A stretch of DNA of 64,000 nucleotides from Sipunculus nudus (Eukaryota; Annelida; Sipuncula; Golfingiida; Sipunculidae), in NCBI GenBank assembly GCA_026874595.1, contig CM049311.1, positions 17,135,676 through 17,199,675 on the forward strand. Reading direction: 5' to 3'. The translations under genes were made by a program, and so were the position numbers. This document shows, piece after piece, positions 38,001 through 51,501 of the stretch. Numbering within the stretch: the stretch's first letter is position 1; each line of letters starts with the position of its first letter. Below the pieces are notes generated by a model. The model was not told where the DNA came from, did not search any database, and saw nothing but the letters and a program-made list of their open reading frames with translations.

Positions 38001-41000
38001 GGTTGCCTTTTCCATCGGTTCCACCTGGTCTCCTAACTACATATGCTTTGTGGTTCTCCGCTTCTTTGTGGCGTTTTCCACTGTGGGAGCTTTCACGACG
38101 GCGTTTGTGATGGGTAAGTATAATGTTTGTTCTAAAGCCATTCTCTTATAAAGTTCTATATAATAATCATACGAGGAGGAAATGTATTTTTTTTTTTGTG
38201 TTTGTCCCAAGTTCAAATCTGAATGGCTCTACCTTCCATGGAAAGGTTCGCCTGTCTTTTCATCAGGGTTTCTGTCGGCAGCGTTGTATCATAACACATT
38301 GCCATTAACACAAACCTGTTATAACAATACAGGTAGATTGACTCCAAATAACTACAACTATATAGGTAAGGAGATAAAGAAAAAGATCACATAATATCCA
38401 AAATTTAAGAATAAATGTAGGTTTCTGGTGATGCCGTGAAAAAGCAACCTTCGACGTACTCTACAAAAAGATCTTTAATTTTAAATGGATACATACACAA
38501 ATACATACATACACATACATATCTACACACACACACACACACACGCGCGCCCAGGCGACAAATACATATTTTGTACAAAAACTCTGCTTTGCTCCACCTG
38601 ACTGATGTACCATGTATCATCTCTTCAGTGATGGAGCTGGTTGGGCCATCTTGGCGGGTGGATGTCGGGATTGGTATTGAATACTTCTGGGCTGTTGGTT
38701 ACGTCATGATCGCAGGAATAGCATACCTGATCAGAGACAGATTCACACTGCAACTCGTACTGTCCTGTCCCCTAGTGTTACTTTTCATCTACTTCTGGTG
38801 AGCACCTAATCCAGTAAATACATGTACACGGAATAGTTAAAATAAAACTTCTCCACAGCATTTCACATAATATGGTTAATTTCCATGTGAAATGTAAATT
38901 ATATATCAGTTTGTATAGCAAATTATAAGGTAATCTATCTTTAAGTGTAAAAGATAATATATTACATAAATAATCTGGGAAATTAACAAAATTGAAAAAA
39001 TGAAATATCATTTAAGTTTTTTTAAATATGTGTTATCTTGTTTTATATGTATACCCTGAAGCCATATATGCTATATCATAGAACTTAGCGGAACATTCTT
39101 TGTGGATAATTTGGATATTAGAATATTTTAATAGGTACTATTCAAATTCCCGATATTTGAAAAAAAAGGAAATTGTTTTTTTATGAACAGTCAAGAGACG
39201 CTTGAACTAAATCTGTTTATTGTTTCAGGCTGGTCCCCGAATCCCCAAGATGGATGTATGCGAAAGGAAAAACAGAAGACGCAGATGCTATTATGAAACA
39301 TATGGCAAAGAAAAACAAGAAAGAGCTTCCAGATAAATTTAATGTAGAGATTAAGGTGAGAATGAGCATATGTGATTGGATCTTGTACTTATAAAGTTTG
39401 ATAAACCATGAGTCCTAAAGGCCATTGCCTTGTCCGAGTTTCCATTGATGCTCGACCACTTCCTACTACCGTCCCCTATAAAACCTCTGTTGTTAGCTTT
39501 TCCAGCCATATACCCGATGGCCTTATGGGATGGAAATGCGGCGTCTGAACGTCTGACCGTAAGTGTTCCGTCCATAATTTGCAAAAAAATGCGTCTTCTC
39601 CTTTATTTCTAAACCGATTTTGAATTTTTATTTTTTATCTGATAGGGCTAGGCGTGGGCTTTGAAACTTCTAAAGAGAATTTTGAAAATCATTAACTATG
39701 CAAAATTATGCAAACGTTTTCAAAATTAAATAAATCAATCTCCTTAATTATTTACTACTAGCAATTACCCGTGCTACGCACGGTTTTGGGCGAGCATTTA
39801 GTTCTGATGTCAAATAGCTTATCATAGATGAAAGTCTTGGTTGTACAATGTTACCGTCATAAGATCTCTTTGAATCTGACATTTGGTATAAGTATTTTGT
39901 TTTTGAGTTGACCTTGTGTTGGAGTCTGGATGACTTGGACGAATATGTTCCTGTAGAATGGTGGAATATCTTCTGACAAACCCGGAGCATATGTATGATG
40001 AAAACCATGGCAATCCGTAATGTCCAGAGGAGATACGGAAGACCACACAAATTGCGTTCCGCTATTAATATATAGATTCATTATATGCATGGTGTTATGC
40101 ATAAAACTAAATGAAGCCAAGCGATTGGCCGGAGAATTTTCGAAGAAGTGATAAATAAAGTCATTTTTATATGAAAATATATTATGATGAACATCGCCAT
40201 TTAAAGTTGCCCTCCGACCCCGTCAATCCGCCAGTAAAGGAACCTGTTATCTTGCATGGGACGTGTTCTCGATAATTGCATTCCCGTTATCAGGCACAAA
40301 AACTGAGCACTCACATGGTCGGGCGATTCCGCTGCGCAAAAGTTCGTGGTAGCATTATATTATATGGTACATATAAAGGCTGTATATATTTTTAAATATC
40401 ACGCACTCCCAAGGACCTTTCCTGTTTGAAAGCTAAGCCAATGTTTTCCGGTGAGACAATCACTGCATTCAGGCAGTGTGTAAAACTCGGACCCTACGGA
40501 CCCCGGATCCCGGACCCCAAGAAAAAATTTGTAATTCTTAAACTTTCAAGGTAATTTATCCATATATTTTAGCATAAACGTATTAAGACATATTTAATAT
40601 TATATTTGGTTAAAAATTAGTAGAAATAGTCTGATTTGCACAAACAAATTGATAATTAACACTTACGGACCCTGGCGCACGGACCTCACAGATTACACGG
40701 ACCCCGTTTACTCATTGTATTACCATTTCTTTAGTACATATTTACACATCACGTTTAACCATAACACCCATGTGATTTATTATTGTGTTTTTATTTGTAT
40801 TTTTACATTTTTATGTCTCAGTTTTTATTCATAATTTTATATATGCTATTTATAACATTTGTGTAGCGTTTTAAAAAGTACAATAATTAAAAACATATAC
40901 AAAATCATTATTTTGGAACCTATAGTTACTTGAAATGCAAGTAATCAACATTTCCTTTCGGTATTTATATTATTGCCAACTTTAAATTGCATGGTTGGTA

Positions 41001-42858
41001 TGAATGTAACACGAAACCTGTTGTTATGTGGAAGAGCTCGTAATTATCAGTCTCGGGTCCGCAACGACTGTTAGTGCACATCAAATAAATTTCCCCCAGT
41101 GTGCCAGCACTATTAAATTTTCATTTAAAATAAAACAAAAATTATATTTAGTGTGTGACATGAGAGCTATTTTATTCCTCTCTCAGTCATAAATAAAAAA
41201 AATATGAGCGGTGGCTACTGTCCGTCAAAATGGAACAGTCAGCAAAGTCAAGTTAAATGAGGTTCATCTTCATCGAAATGTTTTTGTAAACTTAAATCTT
41301 TCAGTGAATCGGTCATTTTCAAAGCTGCAACATTTAGGGACTTTGCTCTGTTTTTTCATCAGCAATAGTGGTTTTATCGGTTTAAATGATGAAAAATGAG
41401 GAAATTGGTTTTCGGGGTCCGGGGACCGAGGGGTCCGGGTTTTACACACTGCCCTGCAATCACTACCGTTCGGAAAATTTTCATTTTTTAAAAGATCCCC
41501 CTTTTAAGCATTCTCCTCTTGTGCACAATAGACCTTTTTGCTGCGCAGGGGTTGCCTTTTGAGAAGGGATCACGAATGGGGATTATTTCGGGCGGGTCAC
41601 CTCGAAATATAGGAAAATTCCAGATAGGGTCCCCGGGAATAAAACTGTCCCACTTATCACACACTCTATGGCCATTGTGTTACCAGGCCCGATGACACAA
41701 AGAAAAGAGGCACCCGCGAGAGAGCAAATATTAAAATTATAAATTATGCACGTAATACGCAAATATTGCAAATAAAAGTGGGTGGAATCTCTTCGGACAA
41801 ACCCAGAGCATATATGTGTCGAAAATCACGGCAATTCGTACGGTGTTTTCAGATTTCAAAAAATCGCCTTACGCTATTAATATATAGATTTAACTGATTT
41901 TGAGGTTGTTTGTTTAATCTGATTGGGCTTTGAGCCGTCTGCTGTACTTTTACACAGAATTTTGAAACTGCAGATTTTGCCTTTTGCACTTGGTGAAAAC
42001 TGCACTATTTTTTATTGGCGGAGGTGCCAATAGAACATGCACATTTATTTCACATGTGGATTTTGAAGCGTGCCATATCTTTGCATATACTTGTATACGT
42101 TCCATTATTTCCGCATCGGTATGTAATATAATATTGGCCAGATATTCATCAGATGTGAACAAAAGAGTTAACTAATGACGAATTCTGTTTTAAGTGTTGG
42201 TTTAAGAGTTTGATAACTCTGAATGACTTGTCTGGAGTTCTGGCTTGTGTTTACATATATTTTGATTTTTTGCAATATTTTGAACGTTAACGGGAAAGTT
42301 GTGTCAAACAGTTTATATTAGGCAGGGTTAGATCTGTAATTAAATCTATAATGCGTCAGCATAAGTTGCATAATATCCGTTATCCGATCCATCATCCTAA
42401 CCTTGGAAGCTGCAGATTGAATAAGAATTAAGGTCTTTATATTGTGAAATTGGCTGAAGGAATACTAATCTGAATATTCGACTCTCAGCATGCTCAAGGC
42501 TGTGTCCACAAGAAGATCTAATACTTATTGGTCCGAAATGCGTTTTTATTGTAAAGTGCATGCTGTGTTTTCCTAACGTTGTTTGCATACCTGCCTTTAT
42601 CATGCATACAATATTATATATAACAGAAAGACGGGCACAGAGCGAGCATCATCGATTTATTTAGGACGCCGCGACTGCGATATAGGACCTTTAACATTTG
42701 TTTTAACTGGTGAGTGAACGAGGATATGGCGTTAATTTTAAACTTAAAAAAATAATTGTAGGTTATTACCATTACTAAAACAATAATATGATTACAACTG
42801 CTACTAGTACTATTAATATTACAACACCTACTAATAGTAATGACACTAATGATAACAA

Positions 42859-42919
<61 letters not shown>

Positions 42920-42988
42920 TATTGCAATTATTCTTATTATCATTATTATTATTTCAATTATTATTATCATTTATAATTATACTTATTT

Positions 42989-43023
<35 letters not shown>

Positions 43024-43076
43024 TGTAATAATAATAATATTAATAATAATAATAATAATAATTATTATTATTATTA

Positions 43077-43141
<65 letters not shown>

Positions 43142-46100
43142 CAATTAATCAAATGCAAAAATGCTGGCTCCAAATATATTCATTTCTCTTTGAAGGTAAG
43201 CCCGATTAAATCGGACTCAATAATATTAGGCAATGTGATATGGCAGGGCCTAATAATATCGAGTCCGATTAAATCGAAGGTTGGATAAATAATGTAAGTT
43301 AGATAAATAATGTTCAAACTTTATTTGCACAGTCTCTCGAATCGATATTTGTGGGGTTATTGTGCAAGAAAAAAAAAACAAGCCGTTTCTACAACACACG
43401 GGTCTATATATATATATTTAATAATATATTACATATAGCCTACCTTGTGTTGTCGAAACGGCTTTATAGGTTGCTTATTTGTTAGATAACCTTACGATTC
43501 AAGCAAGTGATTTATCATGCATGTGATACAAGCTACCAATTCTTATGGTACGATATCTTGTCTGATAATACCTGTTTTCACATTGTCGCAGGTTTGTGAA
43601 CAGTTTGGTTTACTACGGCCTCTCTCTCAACTCATCCAACTTGGGAGGAAATCCCTATATCAACTTCTGTATCTCCGGTGCCGTGGAAATCCCGGCGTAC
43701 ATTGCGTCACAGCTGGCGTTACGGTTTCTAGGCCGACGGTGGCCGCTTAGTGTCTCGATGATTATAGGTGGCGCTTCACTGCTTGCTACCCTGGCGGTAC
43801 CAAAAGGTAGGAGAAGAAGGCTCTATACATTTTTACAAAGAAAATATTTGTCATCGCTATCTAGATTCTTTTTGGTTTGAGGACTTCCTAAAAGAAAAGT
43901 TTTATTCATTTCATATAAGCATGGAAATGTATACAAATTCGACCAATGAAGGTTATTAACCATCTCAAGATTTTTTGGTTTAAACATCATTTGCAATATC
44001 AAATTAGAATTACTATTTAAAATATTGACAGTTTAAAAAAATACCTGAAATGAGCGATTTCATATTTCAATATTTATATAATGTATTCACAACCTTTGAA
44101 ATAATTCATAACGCTCAATTAAAGCCTTAGGGTCATGTAGTGTTCACTTGTTAAGACAAAACTTACAGATAACACGTTAACATCAATATTTAAACACGGG
44201 CTATTGATGATGTGAAGGGCCTATATGGTATTTCATATAAGATTCTTCCGTTTTGCAATAAACAAAGCTTGTCGCGCTTCCAAGGTGGTCATCGGGGTTA
44301 AAATACAACTTTAGACTGACTAAATGTATATGTAGTCATACGACTACCCCGAAAATAACACCAGGACCCCCCTGATAAGGCTTTCCGGTGTTGTGCTAAA
44401 CGTCGTGCTTCGGTAACCTGGTTTCAGCTGATCGAATTCTTTATAAATGCTGGTCCCAATACCTATGGGTGGACGGTCTCTCTGTGGACAAAGGAATCTC
44501 CTTTTGTCAAAAGGGTATATAATCCTTTGAATTAAAATATACCATTCTGATCCAGATAAGCTCAAAAATTTAATGTATTTTCCATGAGTGTTGCCATAAA
44601 ACTCCACATAATTTCATCAAAACCCATTCATAACTATTTTTTTCCTTAAGTTGCATATGGTTGCTGAATGTCATTATATTAACGTATATTTTGACTTAGA
44701 CTTTGACAATTTGTAGGTCCTGAACTGAACTGGGTTGTGGTCGCCCTGGCTATGGTCGGGAAGTTCTGTATCTCGGGGTCCTTTGCCATTATCTACGTGT
44801 TCACGGCGGAGATCTACCCCACCGTAGTGAGACAGGTCGGCGTCAGTACGGGCTCCTTCTTTGCACGTGTTGGAGGAATTGTAGCTCCATATATAGCTCT
44901 CCTGGTAAGTTCTGTTCAATAAAAACTTCTTAATTTTACATGGCGTGTGCAAAAAAATATTATAACTAGTGCAGTGATTAATTGTGGCCAAACAGGTGGC
45001 GTGCCGTAAGTCTGTTCGGGTGGAGAGAACCGGAGGACCCGGAGAAAAACCAACACGGCCTTAGACAGGTCACAACAAACTACTCTCAAAGCCACGCTTG
45101 GAATTTAAACTGAGTCGCCAGTAGAGAGCGCCAAGCACTTGACTGTTCACGACTCCCCTGGTCGTTGTTTCATAAGCATTACATAATGAAAAACACTTAT
45201 GGAATATAACCCTTTTTACCATTTTACATATATTTTAATCATATTATATTGCTTAATGAATATCATGATTTGTGGCTGTTTATATGGATTCTTGAACATG
45301 TACATTGCCCCTTTTATTCTGAACACCATTTCAAAAATTGATAAAATTATCTTTACAGTGTCGTGGATACTGCATGCATTCCTTTCTAGAAATGCGAGTA
45401 TGCTTTGAATGCAAATAGTATATTTGAAATATATAAACATAAGCCTTACTTAAGGTGGCTCGTATATAGGACACACAGAATTTAATTTTTATCTCGTTCC
45501 TACGCGATAGTATCTCGTTCCCACACGACAATAATTTCGTTCCCACGCGACAGTATCTCGTTCCCACGCGACATTATCTCGTTCCCGCGGTATGGTATCT
45601 TGTTCCAAAGAGATAATTATCTCGTTTTCACGCGATAGCATCTTGTTCCCGCGATAATTATTTCGTTCCCATGCGATAGTATCTCGTTCTCACGCGTTAG
45701 TATGCCATGTTTGCTAAAGCCCTAATGTGGACAAGAATGCTTGTTATGCGTTGTTCTTTGTATGTCAGAGCGTTGATGCAACTTAAATTGTTTGTATGTG
45801 TTTTTTATTGTATATATACGTTTGAATTCCGAATGCTTTGTGTTAAATTCTATAGCGGCATTCATTACGGAGTCAGCGGTAATAAATGTGGCTAGCAGTT
45901 TTGAGGCACTGAAGGAGATACCCGATCCAGAACCCCAATCGCCGTGAAATTTTTTTGACAAGCAGTTGAAAATGGCTTAGCGACGGCCGCTCCAAGAACA
46001 GTCCTTTCATAAAGTCGATCTTGGAAGTTTCAGTCATAACAACACATCAACAAAATAATCAGACATAAAATATTTATTCCAAGAGTCGAGAAAGACGTTA

Positions 46101-48011
46101 GAATTATTAAAAATAGTTTGCCATCGAATAACGTTATAAACTAGGAACCCCTTGGTCGCGACGTTAGCTGAATTTGTGTGTATATAAGTACATTCTTGTG
46201 AGCCTTTTTCAAAATGTGGGCCCTGTGATCAATTTGAAGCCAATTTGTCTGCCCAAATTGGAGTTATAGTCAATTAACTAATTTGTGAATTGATTGGCCC
46301 TGTGGCCTTGACCTTGTGACCCCAAAATAAAAAATAATCTTTCCCTTTTTGACAGGTGAGCCACATATGGAAGATGAAGGTTTGGGATGAATAGATTGGC
46401 TTAAAATAAATCCTCAATCTTTTTAAAGAAGTGGCCCCTGAGACCTTGACCTCTGACCTAATGTCCCCAAAATTAAACAGTTCTTACTTTATTGGAGGGT
46501 CATATATAAGTCAAGTTTGAAACCTGGGTTTCTTGTTTTGGTGGTGGGTCATATATAAATAAAGTTTGAAATCCATATGTCAATTTAAACTGGAGTGATC
46601 ATCCGGAAACGATTTGATGGACATGCGGAAAGACGGACATACTGATGGACAGGGTGATTACTATAGGACACCCGTTTATTCAAGCCGTGCCCTTATAAAC
46701 ACACAGGATTCAAGGAAACTAGGTGAAACCACCGTTTATAATCTGATAGTATCGATATAAAGGAAATAATGCGTCAAAAATAGAAAACAAAATACTTCAG
46801 GAACTGAAAAAAACAGACATAATCATTAAACACACCAGGTGCCGGCACACTAGGTGAAACCACAGCTGATAAACTGACATGTTTGACATTTGATGGTATA
46901 AAAATAGAAAAAAAATATAGTTCAAATTAAAAAAAATACAGATTACGTGGACATGTGACTCCTAAACCAGATCGCTCCTGCCACACTGCTATTCTTTACT
47001 ATAATACACTAAATTAAAGAAATCGCAGTCAATTTTTTTCTCTCATAAATCGGCTGTTAATGAGATTATTTCATTTGCAACATACCAATTTAGGCTCCGG
47101 TATAAGGCAAGTATATTTCTTTGTAATTTGACACATGTTATACAAGAGACTGAACATGACACAGGTGAAAGCTTATTTATGGTCCAGTTTGCACACCGTT
47201 GCGTGACATGCACGGGCCGGGGTTCCATAATCAGAACAGAATATATATAAGACAATAAAAACATGTCAATACCGGTATGATATAGCAGTAACTGGAGGCT
47301 GGGGGGATTTTGTCCTTTCTGTTTGTTATTGGAAGCATACAGGTACAGGATCCGGTAACAATGGGATTCCTTCATGCGCTTTTAGTTGCGATACAAAACA
47401 ATGCTTGATGCACTCGCTACGATGTAATCGAGTGATAACGGGTATGTCCTTGTCCATTAAATACACTCAGTAACCTGGGCGGAGGTCTTATCAAGCTCTC
47501 ACTTCAAGTTAATATTCACTGAATGCAGAAAACTCCTACTATATGGACTGAATGGTAGTTGTGACTAAACTTAACAGTCCTTATGAAAGGTGGGGGGGGG
47601 GGGGGGGTGTCAGCTAGTACCTCGCACAGGGGCCAAAAGGGTCCAAACGGGACCCGGAACGGCCAGGAATTTCCTGAAAGACACAATTAAATGTTTTAAA
47701 CTGTAAAAGTCTCATTTTTGTTTTTATATAATTTTGTCAAGATATATATAGTCTGAGAGGCCCTGCGGGCTATCCAGGTCCTGTATATATAAGACACTTG
47801 AAAATGCGAAAGTTTGGTTTTTCTGTTGTGCTATTTTATTATCAGGGCCCCGGGGAATTTTTATTACCTGACATACAGTTTTTAATCAGTGGTCACTCGA
47901 AAAAGATTTAAGGGGTCTGCATGGGTCGGCTAAGTGCTTTCTTAAGAGCGCAAGAATTCGCTTTAAAATAAGGAAGTCTCGTTTGGCTTTTTTTGTAAAC
48001 TTACATATATA

Positions 48012-48059
<48 letters not shown>

Positions 48060-51000
48060 CAAGGATGGAAATTTTTATTTGTCTTTGTTATACCATGCAT
48101 CTATTTAATCATGAGTGCTAAGAAGGGACTAAAGGGGCTTGGGCCCAGGAGTTTCCATAGGCACAAGAAAATGTATGAACACAAATCGGAAATCTCATTT
48201 TTCTTAAATTGTGTTAGCTAGCTTATGTATAGGTTTTAAATCAGTGAGCCATATGGGACCGGGGGGGGGGGCAAAGATTTTCAATTGACCCAATAAAATG
48301 CTTAAAAATGTGTAAATTCCAGAGTGATTGGAAACCTTTGATTATATCATACTGGGTAGGCAGATTTTTCGGACTGATAATTAGTAAACGGTACGACACA
48401 TCCGCTGAAGAAATTAGCTCAATATTTATTTATTTGCTATGATTCAACAGCTAGGACCAAGAAGAACCGTGGAAAGCGTACCAGCCATTCTGATTTAAAC
48501 TTACACTCTGACAATCTGTGATCGCTTTGACTGCGTCGGTCGTTGGGATCTATCACACGATAATAATAATCTATCAAAATGCTGTTTATGTCCAGGGAAT
48601 ATTTAATCATTCCAAGTTCAAAAATTGTTTTGTCGTTTTAGTAAAAACCACTGCTTAATAAGCTTCGATTAAAATTTCAATTTTTTAAACTTTGTTTATT
48701 GAACAATTAGACACTATCTGAAATGTGTTTTAAAGTTTGTTTACGTGAATAATATAACTCAAGGACAATATTATTTTTATATACAGTAAAATATTGGTAT
48801 ACAAAATAGCTTTCATACACGAAATGCTTCGTGCATTCTTGTGTTTTAGTAAGGCCTCCATATAATGGACGCTAAAGTATAAGCATGAGAACATACCAGT
48901 AGAAGTTCCCAAAGGCAGAAAAAAAAGTTTTACGTTTATGCTTAAGGATCAGGGTTAGGGTTCAATAATCCTGGATATACGGAACTCGGGAAAAAAACTG
49001 TCGCTTTTTGTTATGCCCCGCGAGAAAAGTGTTATTACGACAAAAAAGATGTCAACCATGACACTTCATTGTAGGCGGGGGGGGGGGGGGGGGGGGCAGT
49101 TTGGCACTTTTTAAGACGCGGTAGTGGCCATTGGTCACCAAGTACTTGTTGTGCCCTCATTCTAGGGGATAAAACGTTTTCAATAGAAAATTGCCCCTCA
49201 GATGTTTTCACAATAATTTTCAGTTATGCATCGATCTAATATTATAAAAAATTATTATGGCACATGTTACGTACGTACTCTTGAACCCCCCCCCCCCCCA
49301 ACACACACACACATATTCTCCGAGCACATAAGGCCCATGAGTGTTGAAAGGGCCACTGTTGCACCATTTCAGGTCAAAGGGTGTTAAGCAAGCTCCACAT
49401 GCATACAAAGAAATCGACCATAATCTTAATTCCGTGTAGAAAAAAAAACATACCTTAAGTATTTAAGATGAAGGTATTGCTGTATTGTCTATCTATTTTT
49501 AACGCGTCCGAACGCGATACTATCGCGTGGTAAAGGGATCCTATCGCGTTGGAACGAGGTTATTATCGCGTGAGAACGAGACATTATCGCGTGGGAACGA
49601 GGTAATTATCGAGTGGGAACGAAATACTATTGCGTGGGAACCCGAAAATTTTCGCGTTGGAACGAGATACTATCGCGTGGAAACGAGATAAATATATGCA
49701 AATATGGAATGATCGGTAGGTGTTCATGACGTAAAACTTTACACGCATACTGGTGACGTCATCATTTTACGTACTCCACAGAGTGACATCAGCACCCTCA
49801 TTCCGCTCATCACATTCGGTGCGTCGGCGGTCCTAGCAGGTCTCCTGGCGTTACTCCTACCGGAAACCAAGGACCGCAACCTACCGCAAACCATACAGGA
49901 AGGAGAAGTGTTTGGCACGTAAGTATCTTATATATATACCGTATTTCCTTGAACAGACGCCCGGGCGTTTATTTTTTCAGACCCTGCTTTGGTCCGGCGT
50001 CTAAGCAAGGCCGGCTTCTATTTAAGGCCGACGTTAATTAAAAAATACATTATCAGGCTCGTAAGACAGATTGTGTTAACGAATTTTCCTTAGATGCCAT
50101 AGGTATATGGGACACGTGTTAACTCCACAATCACGCACCATAATAAGAATTAACGGAGAATCACAGCGAGAGATTGCAGTTGTCCACAAGAATCTGTGCG
50201 CGCGGGCCCCTCGAAACCAGGCACCCAGGTGTGTTATGTGGCTGTTCCATTTATTTAACACCGGTTGAACTTAGTAACATTGTTTCCCTCTGAACGCGGG
50301 GTGGCTCTTCCATTTACTGTTCTCAACGTACCACTGGTAGCATTTGTTCCATCGAAATACGGGGGTTAGGTCCTTATAACGGCACAGCGTAATTCATTTT
50401 CATGACACTTTCCTCTCGGTTAATATTTAACTGATTCAGCTCGACACAGCGTAATCAAGCGTTTCTGGCCTTTTATATACTGAACACGGGATGGCTATTC
50501 CATTAACTGTTCACCGCGTATAATTTGTAATATTGGTTCCATCGAAATACAGGGGGTTGGTTCTTTGGTTCGTTGCTTCGGCACAGCGTTGGTAAATTTC
50601 ATGACACTTTCCTCCCGTCTTTTATCTGATACAGCTTGACACAGCGTATTCAAGCGTTTCCGACCTGGTATATACTGGTATGTGACATTTACTACCGGGA
50701 ATAGAACTAAATATATAATTATGGACAAGAGTATATACTATTTTTAACTTTAAAGATTATCTCAGAAGCGTGGTTTTGGTAACAGTGGGGACGAATTTAA
50801 AAGCGCTAAAAAGGAAAGCAAGGAGCGTAATTTGGCTTGACAGTAGCTACAAACTGTACCGCTCGACACCATAATTTGGTGTCTGCATGCTACAGAAGAA
50901 ATGTGTGCCAAAACGTATTTGAACAGTGCTGTTCAACCATCAGTGAGGTAGAGTTTTACCGTACCAAGTTTTACCGCTTGTGTCAAGCGGTACTATTTTC

Positions 51001-51424
51001 ATCTTGCTTGAAGGCAGTGATAGTGCTAGCCTTCTCACTGCTGACGTATTTGTGTATCGTTTATTAGGATCAGTGATCGGCTTTAATCATAATGGACGAA
51101 TCGGGAATATATGGTGTCCCTCATGGAAATAAGTATTCACGCAAGATAAAAGAATGATTTATAGACTAAGAGGAATTAAACATATTATCAATACAACACA
51201 AACCAAAATTTATACAACAATCTATGGTCATTTGGCCGGTAAATACACTATAATGAAGGGTAAAGACATCTGGTGGTAAACATGGAAACTAATCTGACAC
51301 CAGGTCTGTGAACAAAACCGGCGTTTATTTAAGGCCGGCGTTTATTTTTCTGGGACATTGTTTTGCCCCGGCGACTAAATAAGCAGGCGACTAATTAAGG
51401 CCTGGCGTCTGTTCAAGGAAATAC

Positions 51425-51501
<77 letters not shown>

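Larger units (their letters stand above)
45452..49690. mobile_element. Large palindromic-array element, copy A (interrupted, right end lost)
   Basis: The left end AAGGTGGCTCGTATATAGGACA matches the left end of copy B (58474). It is followed by an array of TATCTCGTTCCCACGCGATA units (about 45495-45706), then 'gtatgccatg' and 'ttaaattgtttgtatgt' shared with copy B. Homology resumes at about 48930 ('aggatcagggttagggtt') and continues to an inverted array (49500-49690). The roughly 3 kb between, including a mollusc-type repeat at 46230-46690, is absent from copy B. The outer right terminus is missing. It lies in SLC22 intron 8, ending about 90 bases before exon 9. Confidence 0.7.

Noticed and set aside
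39486-39560. Possible extra SLC22 exon after 'cttttccag'
   Set aside because: The phase 0 reading hits a stop before the donor-like site and does not resemble SLC22; exon 6 at 42627 fits perfectly instead.
42614-43209. Poly-Asn, poly-Tyr and poly-Leu frames
   Set aside because: Translations of the ACT/AAT/ATT tract; the minus-strand frame over 42614-42970 also covers the real SLC22 exon 6 on the plus strand.
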